Source: Pseudomonadota bacterium | Lineage (GTDB): Bacteria > Pseudomonadota > Alphaproteobacteria > Caulobacterales > Caulobacteraceae | Reading direction: 5' to 3' | NCBI GenBank assembly: GCA_023445955.1 | Contig: JAEXJH010000106.1 | Coordinates: 1-5,342 of the forward strand | Length of the DNA stretch: 5,342 bases | In this document: in pieces, positions 1-5,342 of the stretch | Layout of the letters: each line of letters begins with the position of its first letter | How positions within the stretch are numbered: position 1 is the stretch's first letter | Notes under the pieces: model-generated | What the model was told of the DNA's origin: nothing | What the model saw: the letters and a program-made list of their open reading frames with translations, nothing else | Database searches by the model: none | Position numbers and translations under genes: made by a program

Positions 1-777
1 TGACAGGATCAGGGGCGGGGCCGGGGTCAGGCCAACCGCCAGCCAAACCAGCAGGGGGAAGGCGGCCAGCTTGACGAGCGCGGCCAGGATCACCGGTGTC
101 GTGGCCGGCGCGGTCTCGCCCTCGGTCTCGCGCAGGCCCAAGGCCGCGCCCAGCGCCACCAGGCCCACGGGACTGCCCGAGGCGGCGGCCATGCCGACGG
201 CGCGGTCCAGCGGTTCGGGCAGGGCGATGTCCAGCAAGGCTAGGGCGACGCCGGCCAGGGCCGCGGCCACCACCGGGTTGCGGAAGGCCTGCACCGTCGA
301 GCGCCAGACCGAGCGGCCCGCCGCCCAGCCCAGGAGGCCCACGCCCGTGGCGGCCAGCACCACGAAGTCGATGGCCACCACGCCAGCGACCAGTCGCGCG
401 GCCTCGGCTCCCAGGACCGCAGCGGTGACGGGCAGGGCCAGGAAGGCGCTGTTGCCGACCCCGGACGCCATGCCAGCTCCGGCCCGCTCGGCCCGGTTCC
501 AGCCCAGCAGGCGACCGGCCAGCACCATGGTCGCCATCAGCAGCAGGCCGACGGCGGCGTAGGCGGCCAGGCCCAGGATCAGGTCATGACCCGGTCGTCC
601 GAGACGCGACAGGGAGTGCAACAACAGGGCGGGAAACCCGACCCAGTAGACATAGGCCGACAGGCCTTGGGCCATCCGCCCGTCCAGCAGCCGCAGTCGC
701 GCCAGGGCCAGACCCGCGCCGACCAGCAGGAAGAACGGCCAGACCCGTGACAGGACGTCGAGAACGAGAGCGGTCAC
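1..777 (-). CDS. AEC-family (auxin efflux carrier-like) permease, C-terminus cut by window edge
   Basis: This is an inner-membrane transporter of the AEC family, whose bacterial members export or exchange small organic acids; the substrate here cannot be told. The reading frame is open from a GTG at 777 to the left edge, giving 259 residues. The family is usually about 300-320, so roughly 50 C-terminal residues are missing. Hydrophobic segments lie near residues 12-28, 40-56, 66-87, 128-152, 168-184 and 227-250. Family-like signatures are GNSAFLALP (108-116), RNPVVAAALAG (166-176), GSPVGLVALG (201-210) and a KL..FP segment (236-241). The GTG lies 10 nt after the stop of the DUF2939 gene. No ATG lies close upstream in frame and no good Shine-Dalgarno is visible, so translation is probably coupled to the upstream gene. 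Leucine codons are mostly CTG (about 41 CTG to 5 CTC). The family call is made by eye from motifs and membrane topology. Confidence 0.82.
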   Translation of the reverse strand, partial: MTALVLDVLSRVWPFFLLVGAGLALARLRLLDGRMAQGLSAYVYWVGFPALLLHSLSRLGRPGHDLILGLAAYAAVGLLLMATMVLAGRLLGWNRAERAGAGMASGVGNSAFLALPVTAAVLGAEAARLVAGVVAIDFVVLAATGVGLLGWAAGRSVWRSTVQAFRNPVVAAALAGVALALLDIALPEPLDRAVGMAAASGSPVGLVALGAALGLRETEGETAPATTPVILAALVKLAAFPLLVWLAVGLTPAPPLILS

Positions 778-787
778 GGGAGGCGGA

Positions 788-1366
788 TCAGCCCTGGCGT
801 TCGTCGCCCGGCAGACGGATGTGCACCAGCTTCCAGGTGAACAGCGCCTTGCGCTCGAAGGTGAAGATCGTGACCTTGCCGCTGCCGTCCGGACGCTTGA
901 CCGCGATGCGTACGCGATTGGGATCCCAATAGGCGATGCCCGGATACGGACCCTGGATCGAGGCCTTGAGCTGGCCGCCGATCGAACTGTCCTGAGCCGA
1001 AGCGGGCGGAGCCTTGCCAGGCGCATAGCCGCGGGTCAGGGCCGAGACGCCGGCCACGGTCAGATAGCGGTCGACCTTGGGCTCGGGCGGAGCCAGGGGC
1101 TCGATGGCCTTCTTGAAGACGCCCAGCGGGTCGCGCCAGATCGAAGGCGTTTCGGGCTGGGCGGCCGGGGCCTCGGCGATCAGCTGGCCGGTCAGGCTGC
1201 GGCGCACGGCGGGGAAGTCGACCAGCTCGCCGATCGCCTGCACATCCTCGTACTGCGCCGCGGCCTTCAAGGCGCGGAACGCAAACCAGGGCGCGGTCGC
1301 GAACGTCGCGGCGAAGACGAAGATCGCCAGCACGATCAGGTCCCAGATCCGCTTCTGCAGGGTCAT
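788..1366 (-). CDS. DUF2939 domain protein with N-terminal membrane anchor
   Basis: This is a complete 192-residue protein of unknown function. After a short basic start (MTLQKR), residues about 8-30 form one hydrophobic helix. This runs into the segment PWFAFRALKAAAQYED (26-41) and then LVDFPAVRRSLTGQL (48-62), which is the hallmark N-terminal part of DUF2939 proteins. A Pro/Ala-rich linker (about 64-100) leads to a C-terminal beta-rich part ending FTFERKALFTWKLVHIRLP (168-186), also typical of the family. The topology suggests a single membrane anchor with the rest in the periplasm, or a signal-anchor; this is inference. A GGGAGG Shine-Dalgarno (complement of 1371-1376) sits 4 nt before the ATG and supports the start. 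The AEC permease gene follows after 10 nt, so the two are probably co-transcribed. No biochemical role is established for the family that I know of. Confidence 0.85.
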   Translation of the reverse strand: MTLQKRIWDLIVLAIFVFAATFATAPWFAFRALKAAAQYEDVQAIGELVDFPAVRRSLTGQLIAEAPAAQPETPSIWRDPLGVFKKAIEPLAPPEPKVDRYLTVAGVSALTRGYAPGKAPPASAQDSSIGGQLKASIQGPYPGIAYWDPNRVRIAVKRPDGSGKVTIFTFERKALFTWKLVHIRLPGDERQG

Positions 1367-1456
1367 ACCGCCTCCCGAAAGGTTAACGCGGATATCCCAG
1401 CTATCGGCGTTCCCCGCAAGTGCGCTCGCGTGGCCCGCGACAACGCGCGCGTGGAG

Positions 1457-1474
1457 ACGGAGGCGGCCGGGGTG
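1457..1474 (+). promoter_or_regulatory. Shine-Dalgarno and GTG: alternative start for the CAP-domain gene
   Basis: ACGGAGG at 1457-1463 lies 8 nt before a GTG at 1472 that is in frame with the CAP-domain gene. Starting here would add 14 residues (VLCRRWGRVSGIFS) ahead of the signal peptide. Those added codons include TTA, GTA, ATT and AGT, which are rare in the coding style of the neighbours, and this argues against use of the GTG. The ATG at 1477 is in another frame and stops after 16 codons. Confidence 0.3.
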
Positions 1475-1513
1475 TTATGCAGGCGGTGGGGACGCGTATC
1501 GGGGATTTTCAGT

Positions 1514-2107
1514 TTGTCCGCGTTTAAGCCGTTTGCCCGCGCCGCCGCCCTGGCGAGCGCGCTGGTCGTTCCATCGCTCGCCCACGCCGCCGATCTCGAC
1601 GCGGACGTGCTGGCCGAGCTGAACTATGTCCGCGCCCATCCGGCCGAGTACGCCCGCGAGCTGCGGCGCGCGCCGGAATGGGCGTTCAATCAGGAAGAAC
1701 CGGGCGCGGTGGAGGAGGCGATCGATTTTCTCGAGCGCCAGCAGCCCCTGGCGCCGCTGAAAGGCGACAAGCGCCTTGGCGCGGCGGCGCTGGAGCATGT
1801 CCGGGTGCAGGGACCGCGCGGCGATATCGGTCATGGCGCGGCGGGAAGCCTGGGCCTTCGCCTGCGCGCGGCCGGGGTCTTCGCGGGCATGGCGGCCGAG
1901 AACATCTCGTACGGCTATGACGACGCCCGGGCGGTCGTGCGGCAGCTGATCATCGACAGCCGCGTGGCGGGACGAGGGCACAGGCGCAACATCTTCGCGA
2001 CCAGCTACACCACGGCCGGCGTAGCCTGCGGCGGGCATCGGCAGTGGGGCTCGATGTGCGTGATCGACTTCGCCGGGGCGCTGATGGAGCGCGGCAAGGC
2101 TGAATAA
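1514..2107 (+). CDS. secreted CAP (SCP/PR-1-like) domain protein
   Basis: This is a small exported protein of the CAP superfamily (cysteine-rich secretory, antigen 5, PR-1 type); bacterial members are mostly of unknown function. With the TTG at 1514 it is 197 residues. Residues 1-25 form a classic signal peptide (K5 and R9, then a hydrophobic Ala/Leu/Val run, then cleavage after AHA). The CAP domain follows. It opens with LAELNYVRAHPAEYA (33-47) and carries the family's conserved His/Glu positions: H95, H107 in GDIGHG, E129 in AENISYG and H156 in GRGHRRNIF. The GVACGGH...MCVIDFAG end segment contains C172 and C182, a likely disulfide pair in the periplasm. A GGGGA at 1501-1505 sits 8 nt before the TTG. 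A GTG at 1472 has a better Shine-Dalgarno but atypical codons, so the start is uncertain. It is transcribed divergently from the DUF2939 gene and convergently with icd. The frame stays open far upstream (to 821), but that part is antisense to the DUF2939 gene and is not real. Confidence 0.85.
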   Translation: MSAFKPFARAAALASALVVPSLAHAADLDADVLAELNYVRAHPAEYARELRRAPEWAFNQEEPGAVEEAIDFLERQQPLAPLKGDKRLGAAALEHVRVQGPRGDIGHGAAGSLGLRLRAAGVFAGMAAENISYGYDDARAVVRQLIIDSRVAGRGHRRNIFATSYTTAGVACGGHRQWGSMCVIDFAGALMERGKAE

Positions 2108-2112
2108 GAAAA

Positions 2113-2147
2113 CGCCCCGGAGGCTGGACCTCCGGGGCGCTCTTGTT
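2113..2147. terminator. bidirectional intrinsic terminator between the CAP gene and icd
   Basis: A perfect 11-bp GC-rich stem (CGCCCCGGAGG at 2113-2123 with CCTCCGGGGCG at 2129-2139) encloses a 5-nt loop. On the plus strand it is followed by CTCTTGTTT. On the minus strand it is followed by TTTTCTTATT (complement of 2103-2112), which is the better T-tract. It lies 5 nt after the CAP gene stop and just past the icd stop, so it can end both convergent transcripts. Confidence 0.88.
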
Positions 2148-2167
2148 TCAGGCCGGAGCCTGAAGTC

Positions 2168-3379
2168 CTAGGCCATGGCCTTCTTCAGGTTCTCATCGAT
2201 CTTGTCGAGGAAGCCTTCGGTGGTCAGCCAGCCTTGCTTGTCGCCGACCAGCAGCGCCAGATCCTTGGTCATGTAGCCGCTCTCGACGGTGTCGATGCAG
2301 ACCTTTTCCAGGGTGGCGGCGAACTGGGCCAGCTCTTGGTTGTCGTCCAGCTTGGCGCGGTGGGCCAGGCCACGCGTCCAGGCGAAGATCGAGGCGATCG
2401 AGTTGGTCGAGGTGCTTTCGCCCTTCTGGTGCTGGCGATAGTGGCGGGTGACGGTGCCGTGGGCGGCTTCGGCTTCCACCGTCTTGCCGTCCGGCGTCAT
2501 CAGCACCGAGGTCATCAGGCCCAGCGAGCCGAAGCCCTGGGCGACGATGTCCGACTGCACGTCGCCGTCGTAGTTCTTGCAGGCCCAGACGTAGCCGCCC
2601 GACCACTTCAGCGCCGAGGCGACCATGTCGTCGATCAGGCGGTGCTCGTAGTGGATGCCCTTGGCCTTGAACTGTTCGGCGTATTCGGCGTCGAAGATCT
2701 CCTGGAAGATGTCCTTGAAGCGGCCGTCATAGGCCTTGAGGATCGTGTTCTTCGTCGAGAGATAGACCGGATAGCCGCGGTTCAGGCCGTAGGCGAACGA
2801 GGCGTGGGCGAAGTCGCGGATCGACTCATCCAGGTTGTACATCGCCATGGCGACGCCCGAGCCCGGGGCCTTGAACACTTCGTGCTCGATGGTTTCGCCA
2901 TCTTCGCCGACGAACTTGATCGTCAGGGTGCCCTTGCCCGGGAACAGGAAATCGGTGGCGCGGTATTGGTCGCCGAAGGCGTGACGGCCGACGATGATCG
3001 GCTGGGTCCAGCCCGGCACCAGACGCGGCACGTTCTGGCAGATGATCGGTTCGCGGAAGATCACGCCGCCCAGGATGTTGCGGATCGTGCCGTTCGGCGA
3101 CTTCCACATCTTCTTGAGGCTGAATTCCTCGACGCGGGCTTCGTCCGGGGTGATCGTGGCGCACTTCACGCCGACGCCGTACTGCTGGATCGCCTTGGCG
3201 GAATCGATCGTGACCTGATCGTCGGTCGCGTCGCGATTCTCGACCGAGAGGTCGTAGTACTTCAGGTCGATGTCGAGATACGGCTTGATCAGGCGCTCAC
3301 GGATCCACTGCCAGATGATCCGCGTCATTTCGTCGCCGTCGATCTCCACGACGGGCGTTGCAACCTTGATTTTAGCCAT
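2168..3379 (-). CDS. icd: NADP-dependent isocitrate dehydrogenase
   Basis: This TCA-cycle enzyme oxidatively decarboxylates isocitrate to 2-oxoglutarate with reduction of NADP+ in the cytoplasm. It is complete at 403 residues and belongs to the eukaryote-like homodimeric type (as in human IDH1/2), common in alphaproteobacteria, not to the E. coli Icd type. Substrate-binding residues are visible: S94 in KSPNGTIRN (93-101), R100, R109, and R132 in [10 protein letters not shown] (131-140). Catalytic Y139 and K210 are in place. The metal-binding aspartates are D250/D251 and those of NYDGDVQSD (269-277). The NADP-contact segment [12 protein letters not shown] spans 304-315. No key residue is missing. 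The ATG at 3379 is preceded by AAAAAGGAA, 9 nt upstream. The next gene upstream on the same strand, a methyltransferase, ends 83 nt before the start, with a GC-rich hairpin in the gap. Leucine codons in the part I counted are mostly CTG, typical of the host. The antisense frame is open over the whole gene, but this is a codon-bias shadow. Confidence 0.98.
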   Translation of the reverse strand: MAKIKVATPVVEIDGDEMTRIIWQWIRERLIKPYLDIDLKYYDLSVENRDATDDQVTIDSAKAIQQYGVGVKCATITPDEARVEEFSLKKMWKSPNGTIRNILGGVIFREPIICQNVPRLVPGWTQPIIVGRHAFGDQYRATDFLFPGKGTLTIKFVGEDGETIEHEVFKAPGSGVAMAMYNLDESIRDFAHASFAYGLNRGYPVYLSTKNTILKAYDGRFKDIFQEIFDAEYAEQFKAKGIHYEHRLIDDMVASALKWSGGYVWACKNYDGDVQSDIVAQGFGSLGLMTSVLMTPDGKTVEAEAAHGTVTRHYRQHQKGESTSTNSIASIFAWTRGLAHRAKLDDNQELAQFAATLEKVCIDTVESGYMTKDLALLVGDKQGWLTTEGFLDKIDENLKKAMA

Positions 3380-3421
3380 TGCTCGCTGTTCCTTTTTAAA
3401 GGGTTTGGCGAGCGTCTAGGA

Positions 3422-3454
3422 GCAAGGGGCGGGGGGATCAACCCCGGCCCCTGC
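3422..3454 (-). other. GC-rich hairpin in the gap between the methyltransferase gene and icd
   Basis: The arms GCAAGGGGCGGGG (3422-3434) and CCCCGGCCCCTGC (3442-3454) pair over 12 bp with one bulged base on each side and a short loop. On the minus strand the hairpin begins 8 nt past the methyltransferase stop and ends 42 nt before the icd ATG. No T-tract follows (the next bases read TCCTAGAC), so a standard intrinsic terminator is doubtful. It could be a weak or Rho-assisted terminator, a 3'-end stabiliser, or structure in the icd leader. Confidence 0.45.
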
Positions 3455-3462
3455 AACCGGTA

Positions 3463-4080
3463 TCAGTCGTTCCAGGCCCACCAGAGCTGGGCGGGCGGAA
3501 TGTTGATCCACTCCATCGCATGATCGATGTGCGACCAGTGCGGGGTGAGGAAGTTCTTCACGCGCGGGTTGTACTGGTAAACCAGGAACGCGCCGCCCTT
3601 GCGGATCACTTCGCGGGTCGCCTTGGCGATCGCATCGCCCACGCCCGGCGGCAGGGTCGAGAAGGGCAGGCCCGAGGCGATATAGTCGGCATGGTCGAAG
3701 CCATGCTCGGCGATGATCTGCTTCACATCGGCAGCCGAGCCCTGCACCGCGATCAGGCGCGGATCGTTGATGCTCTGCTTCAGGTAGCGGATGAAATCGG
3801 GATTGGTGTCGATCACGATCAGCTTGCCGTCTGCCGACAGCTTCTCGAGGATCGGGCGGGTGAAGGTGCCGACACCGGGGCCGTACTCGACGAAGAGCTT
3901 GGTGTTCTCCCAGTCGACGGGCTTGAGCATCTTGTTGATCGTGAAGCGCGACGAAGGCGCGACCGCGCCGACCATCACCGGGCGCTTCAGGAAACCGCGA
4001 AAGAACATGCCCCAGGGCGACGGCGTGCCGGCTGGGCGGCGGTTACGCGTACGGGCCTTCGCGGCGGTGGAAGCGGGCAT
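3463..4080 (-). CDS. SAM-dependent methyltransferase, phospholipid N-methyltransferase-like (COG3963 type)
   Basis: This is a 205-residue class I methyltransferase that would transfer a methyl group from S-adenosylmethionine. Its best resemblance is to bacterial PmtA-like phospholipid N-methyltransferases and the related rRNA-adenine-dimethylase-like proteins. It starts with a basic tail (residues 8-15, four Arg and one Lys) that could touch membrane or nucleic acid. Next comes RPVMVGAVAPSSRF (33-46), a group hallmark. SAM motif I is VEYGPGVGTFTRPIL (64-78), the acidic motif II residue is D91 in VIDTNPDF, and the post-motif segment is YIASGLPFSTLP (133-144). The final INIPPAQLWWAWND is aromatic. 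I chose the ATG at 4080 because AAGG sits 6 nt upstream and the family's N-terminus fits. The frame extends to 4206, but the extra 42 residues look like translated promoter DNA. Phosphatidylethanolamine as substrate is only a possibility; another lipid, an RNA or a small molecule cannot be excluded. The gene lies upstream of icd on the same strand. Confidence 0.8.
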   Translation of the reverse strand: MPASTAAKARTRNRRPAGTPSPWGMFFRGFLKRPVMVGAVAPSSRFTINKMLKPVDWENTKLFVEYGPGVGTFTRPILEKLSADGKLIVIDTNPDFIRYLKQSINDPRLIAVQGSAADVKQIIAEHGFDHADYIASGLPFSTLPPGVGDAIAKATREVIRKGGAFLVYQYNPRVKNFLTPHWSHIDHAMEWINIPPAQLWWAWND

Positions 4081-4251
4081 GGGCGACCTTATTACAATTT
4101 CAGGACAGTCGTCCGCATTTGGGCAATTCGAACGAACATGCAAGCGCAGCGACTGCATTTCACCGCATCCGCGAGCCTTTGCTGTGGGCAAGTCCCGGTT
4201 CGGCACGACCGAGGCGTAACGAACGGGTCCTGGATGCGTTGCCGTGTCGGC
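4081..4251. other. upstream region of the methyltransferase gene, no gene seen
   Basis: This non-coding stretch is less GC-rich near 4090-4150 than its surroundings and probably carries the methyltransferase promoter. On the minus strand TGTAAT (complement of 4088-4093) resembles a -10 element, but it almost touches the ribosome binding site and no convincing -35 hexamer stands 16-18 nt before it. Short frames on both strands (for example 4092-4274 minus, 60 codons) match nothing I recognise. Confidence 0.4.
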
Positions 4252-4276
4252 GCGTGAAATTGCGCGAAGTTCACGC
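4252..4276. repeat. operator-like imperfect dyad GCGTGAA-N11-TTCACGC
   Basis: GCGTGAA at 4252-4258 is the exact reverse complement of TTCACGC at 4270-4276. Inside them TT (4260-4261) mirrors AA (4267-4268), so nine of the twelve possible base pairs match over 25 nt. It may be a binding site for a dimeric regulator, or a second hairpin downstream of the P450 gene. It is 6 nt from the palindrome at 4283-4309. Confidence 0.4.
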
Positions 4277-4282
4277 CATTTC

Positions 4283-4309
4283 CGTCATCCCGCCTTCACG
4301 GGGATGACG
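4283..4309. repeat. REP-like palindrome CGTCATCCC / GGGATGACG
   Basis: A perfect 9-bp inverted repeat (4283-4291 with 4301-4309) encloses a 9-nt GC-rich loop. The GTCATCCC...GGGATGAC core resembles the short interspersed palindromes often seen between genes in alphaproteobacterial chromosomes; this is recalled from general knowledge, and no second copy is present in the window. It starts 18 nt past the P450 stop, so it may also serve as the 3' end hairpin of that transcript, although no T-tract follows on the minus strand. Confidence 0.55.
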
Positions 4310-4327
4310 CTGGAGAGGGGGCGGGGC

Positions 4328-5342
4328 TTATTGGAACGCCACCTGCATCGGCAGTCCGCCGCCCGGCTGGATGCTTGCGCCCGCCATCGGCCAGGGCGTG
4401 GCCAGCGGCGTGAAATGGGCCGCGCGCACGAGCGTGGCCAGCACGACCACCAGCTCGGTCATCGCGAAGGCGGCGCCCAGGCAGATGCGCGGGCCGGCGC
4501 CGAAGGGCATGTAGAGATGCCGGTCCGGCACCGGCGTGCCCGGGGCGAAGCGATCGGGATCGAAAGCGTCCGGATCGCGCCAATGCGCGCGGTGGCGGTG
4601 CATCGCATAGACCGGGATCAGGATGCGGGTGCCGGCGCGGATCCGGCGGCCGTCGATCTCGGTATCGCGCGTGCAGACGCGGGTGAGCTGATAGCCGGGC
4701 GGATAGAGGCGAAGCGTTTCCTGGATGACCTGGCGGGTGAAGGCGAGCGCATCGAGATGCTCGGGGCCGACCGGCGCGCCCGCGGTGACCGCCTCCACCT
4801 CGGCGCGGATGCGATCGCGCGTGGGCGCGTGGCTGGCGGTGAGCCACAGCGCCCAGCCGAGCGTGACCGCGCTGGTCTCGTCCCCGGCGAGGATGAAGCC
4901 GAGCAGATTGTCGCGAAGCAGTGTGTCGTCCATCGGGCGCCCGGTCTCGGGATCGGTGGCGCCGAGCAGCAGGTCGACCAGGTCGCCGCGCGGCGGGGCG
5001 GTGCGGCGGCGGGCGATCATCCGGTCGACATCGGCGCGTAGCTGGACGGCCTCGGGCGCCGGCTTGTTGTGCTTGCCGGCATGGGCGCGGTCGGGGAGGA
5101 AGAGATAGCTGAGCCGGCGATAGTCGAGCTGGTTCATGAAGGCGCGGACGCGGGTTTCGGTTTCCGCGCGGTCGAAGTCCTCGCCGCCGGACAGCACCGT
5201 GTCGAGGATCACGTCGAAGGCGATGCGGCCGGTTTCCGCCGCGATGTCGATCGGCTGGGCGGCGCCGTGCCAGCGTGCCAGCGCGGCCTCGGCGGCGGCG
5301 CGCATGCGCGGGGCGAGCGCGGCCATCTGCGCAGCGCGGAAG
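4328..5342 (-). CDS. cytochrome P450 monooxygenase, N-terminus cut by window edge
   Basis: This is a haem-thiolate monooxygenase that inserts one oxygen atom from O2 into an organic substrate, using electrons from a redox partner not present here. About 337 residues are visible; bacterial P450s are usually 400-470, so roughly the first 100 lie past the right edge. The frame stays open through 5342, and the ATG at 5326 is internal, not the start. Core motifs, in order, are the I-helix AGDETS (4871-4888), the K-helix ETLR as ExxR (4709-4720) followed by LYPP, the FDPDRF segment before the haem loop, and the haem-binding loop FGAGPRICLG (4475-4504) with its Cys ligand. The haem core looks intact. 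The RLYPP, HRHRAHWRDPDAF and PFGAGPRICLG style resembles the eukaryote-like bacterial clade (CYP4-, CYP102- or CYP175-like); the exact family and substrate are unknown. Leucine codons are 17 CTC to 14 CTG, unlike the CTG-dominated neighbours, which could reflect later acquisition. It ends in TAA at 4328. Confidence 0.95.
   Translation of the reverse strand, partial: FRAAQMAALAPRMRAAAEAALARWHGAAQPIDIAAETGRIAFDVILDTVLSGGEDFDRAETETRVRAFMNQLDYRRLSYLFLPDRAHAGKHNKPAPEAVQLRADVDRMIARRRTAPPRGDLVDLLLGATDPETGRPMDDTLLRDNLLGFILAGDETSAVTLGWALWLTASHAPTRDRIRAEVEAVTAGAPVGPEHLDALAFTRQVIQETLRLYPPGYQLTRVCTRDTEIDGRRIRAGTRILIPVYAMHRHRAHWRDPDAFDPDRFAPGTPVPDRHLYMPFGAGPRICLGAAFAMTELVVVLATLVRAAHFTPLATPWPMAGASIQPGGGLPMQVAFQ

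Noticed and set aside
71..562. Plus-strand frame of 163 codons, rich in Ala, Pro, Arg and Thr
   Set aside because: It is the shadow of the AEC permease, whose minus-strand translation has clear membrane segments and family motifs.
1383..1386. TTAA in the divergent region as part of a CtrA site
   Set aside because: The full TTAA-N7-TTAA pattern is absent; only one half is present.
821..1513. Open plus-strand frame running from inside the DUF2939 gene into the CAP gene, suggesting a 428-residue fusion
   Set aside because: The upstream part is exactly antisense to the DUF2939 gene, and the signal peptide only makes sense with a start near 1514 (or 1472).
2234..3523. Long plus-strand open frame (429 codons) antisense to icd
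   Set aside because: It mirrors the codons of icd in a GC-rich genome. Its translation is low-complexity in style and matches no family I know, while icd is unmistakable.
4088..4093. TGTAAT on the minus strand as a -10 element for the methyltransferase gene
   Set aside because: The match is good by itself, but no acceptable -35 hexamer lies at the right distance and it sits too close to the ribosome binding site to call.
4092..4274. Minus-strand 60-codon frame with several cysteines
   Set aside because: The cysteines do not form a recognisable metal-binding pattern, there is no good ribosome binding site, and the region overlaps the probable promoter and the dyad.
4244..5041. Plus-strand frame of 265 codons opposite the P450
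   Set aside because: The minus strand carries all the P450 core motifs; the plus-strand product is an Arg/Ala-rich shadow.

Overview
The window is GC-rich alphaproteobacterial chromosome, most likely from Caulobacter or a close relative (Caulobacterales). The evidence is the eukaryote-like 403-residue NADP-dependent isocitrate dehydrogenase, the DUF2939 protein, the near-exclusive use of CTG for leucine in most genes, and the general protein style. The genus is an inference from sequence character, not from a search.

Layout from left to right. Positions 1-1366 hold two minus-strand genes. The right-hand gene of the pair is a small membrane-anchored DUF2939 protein (788-1366). It is followed after 10 nt by an AEC-family (auxin efflux carrier-like) permease, which starts at a GTG (777) and runs off the left edge. 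The close spacing suggests one transcript. A divergent intergenic region (1367-1513) separates them from a plus-strand secreted CAP/SCP-domain protein (about 1514-2107), which has a clear signal peptide but an uncertain start codon (TTG or GTG). A strong hairpin terminator with T-tracts on both sides (2113-2147) lies between this gene and the convergent icd.

The NADP-dependent isocitrate dehydrogenase gene icd (2168-3379, minus) is complete, and the recognisable active-site residues are all present. Upstream of it on the same strand is a small SAM-dependent methyltransferase of the phospholipid N-methyltransferase-like (COG3963-type) group (3463-4080). A GC-rich hairpin lies in the gap between the two. 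Next comes a 247-nt non-coding stretch (4081-4327) with an operator-like dyad and a REP-like palindrome. The window ends with the C-terminal three quarters of a cytochrome P450 (4328 to the right edge, minus), whose leucine codon use differs clearly from the genes to its left.

Most of the window is ordinary chromosomal content: central metabolism (icd), a transporter, and an envelope or secreted protein. I see no phage, transposase, CRISPR, tRNA, rRNA or defence genes, and no convincing undescribed multi-gene system. The parts most worth a second look are the right-hand boundary (P450 codon-use shift with the palindrome and dyad beside it) and the structured icd leader.
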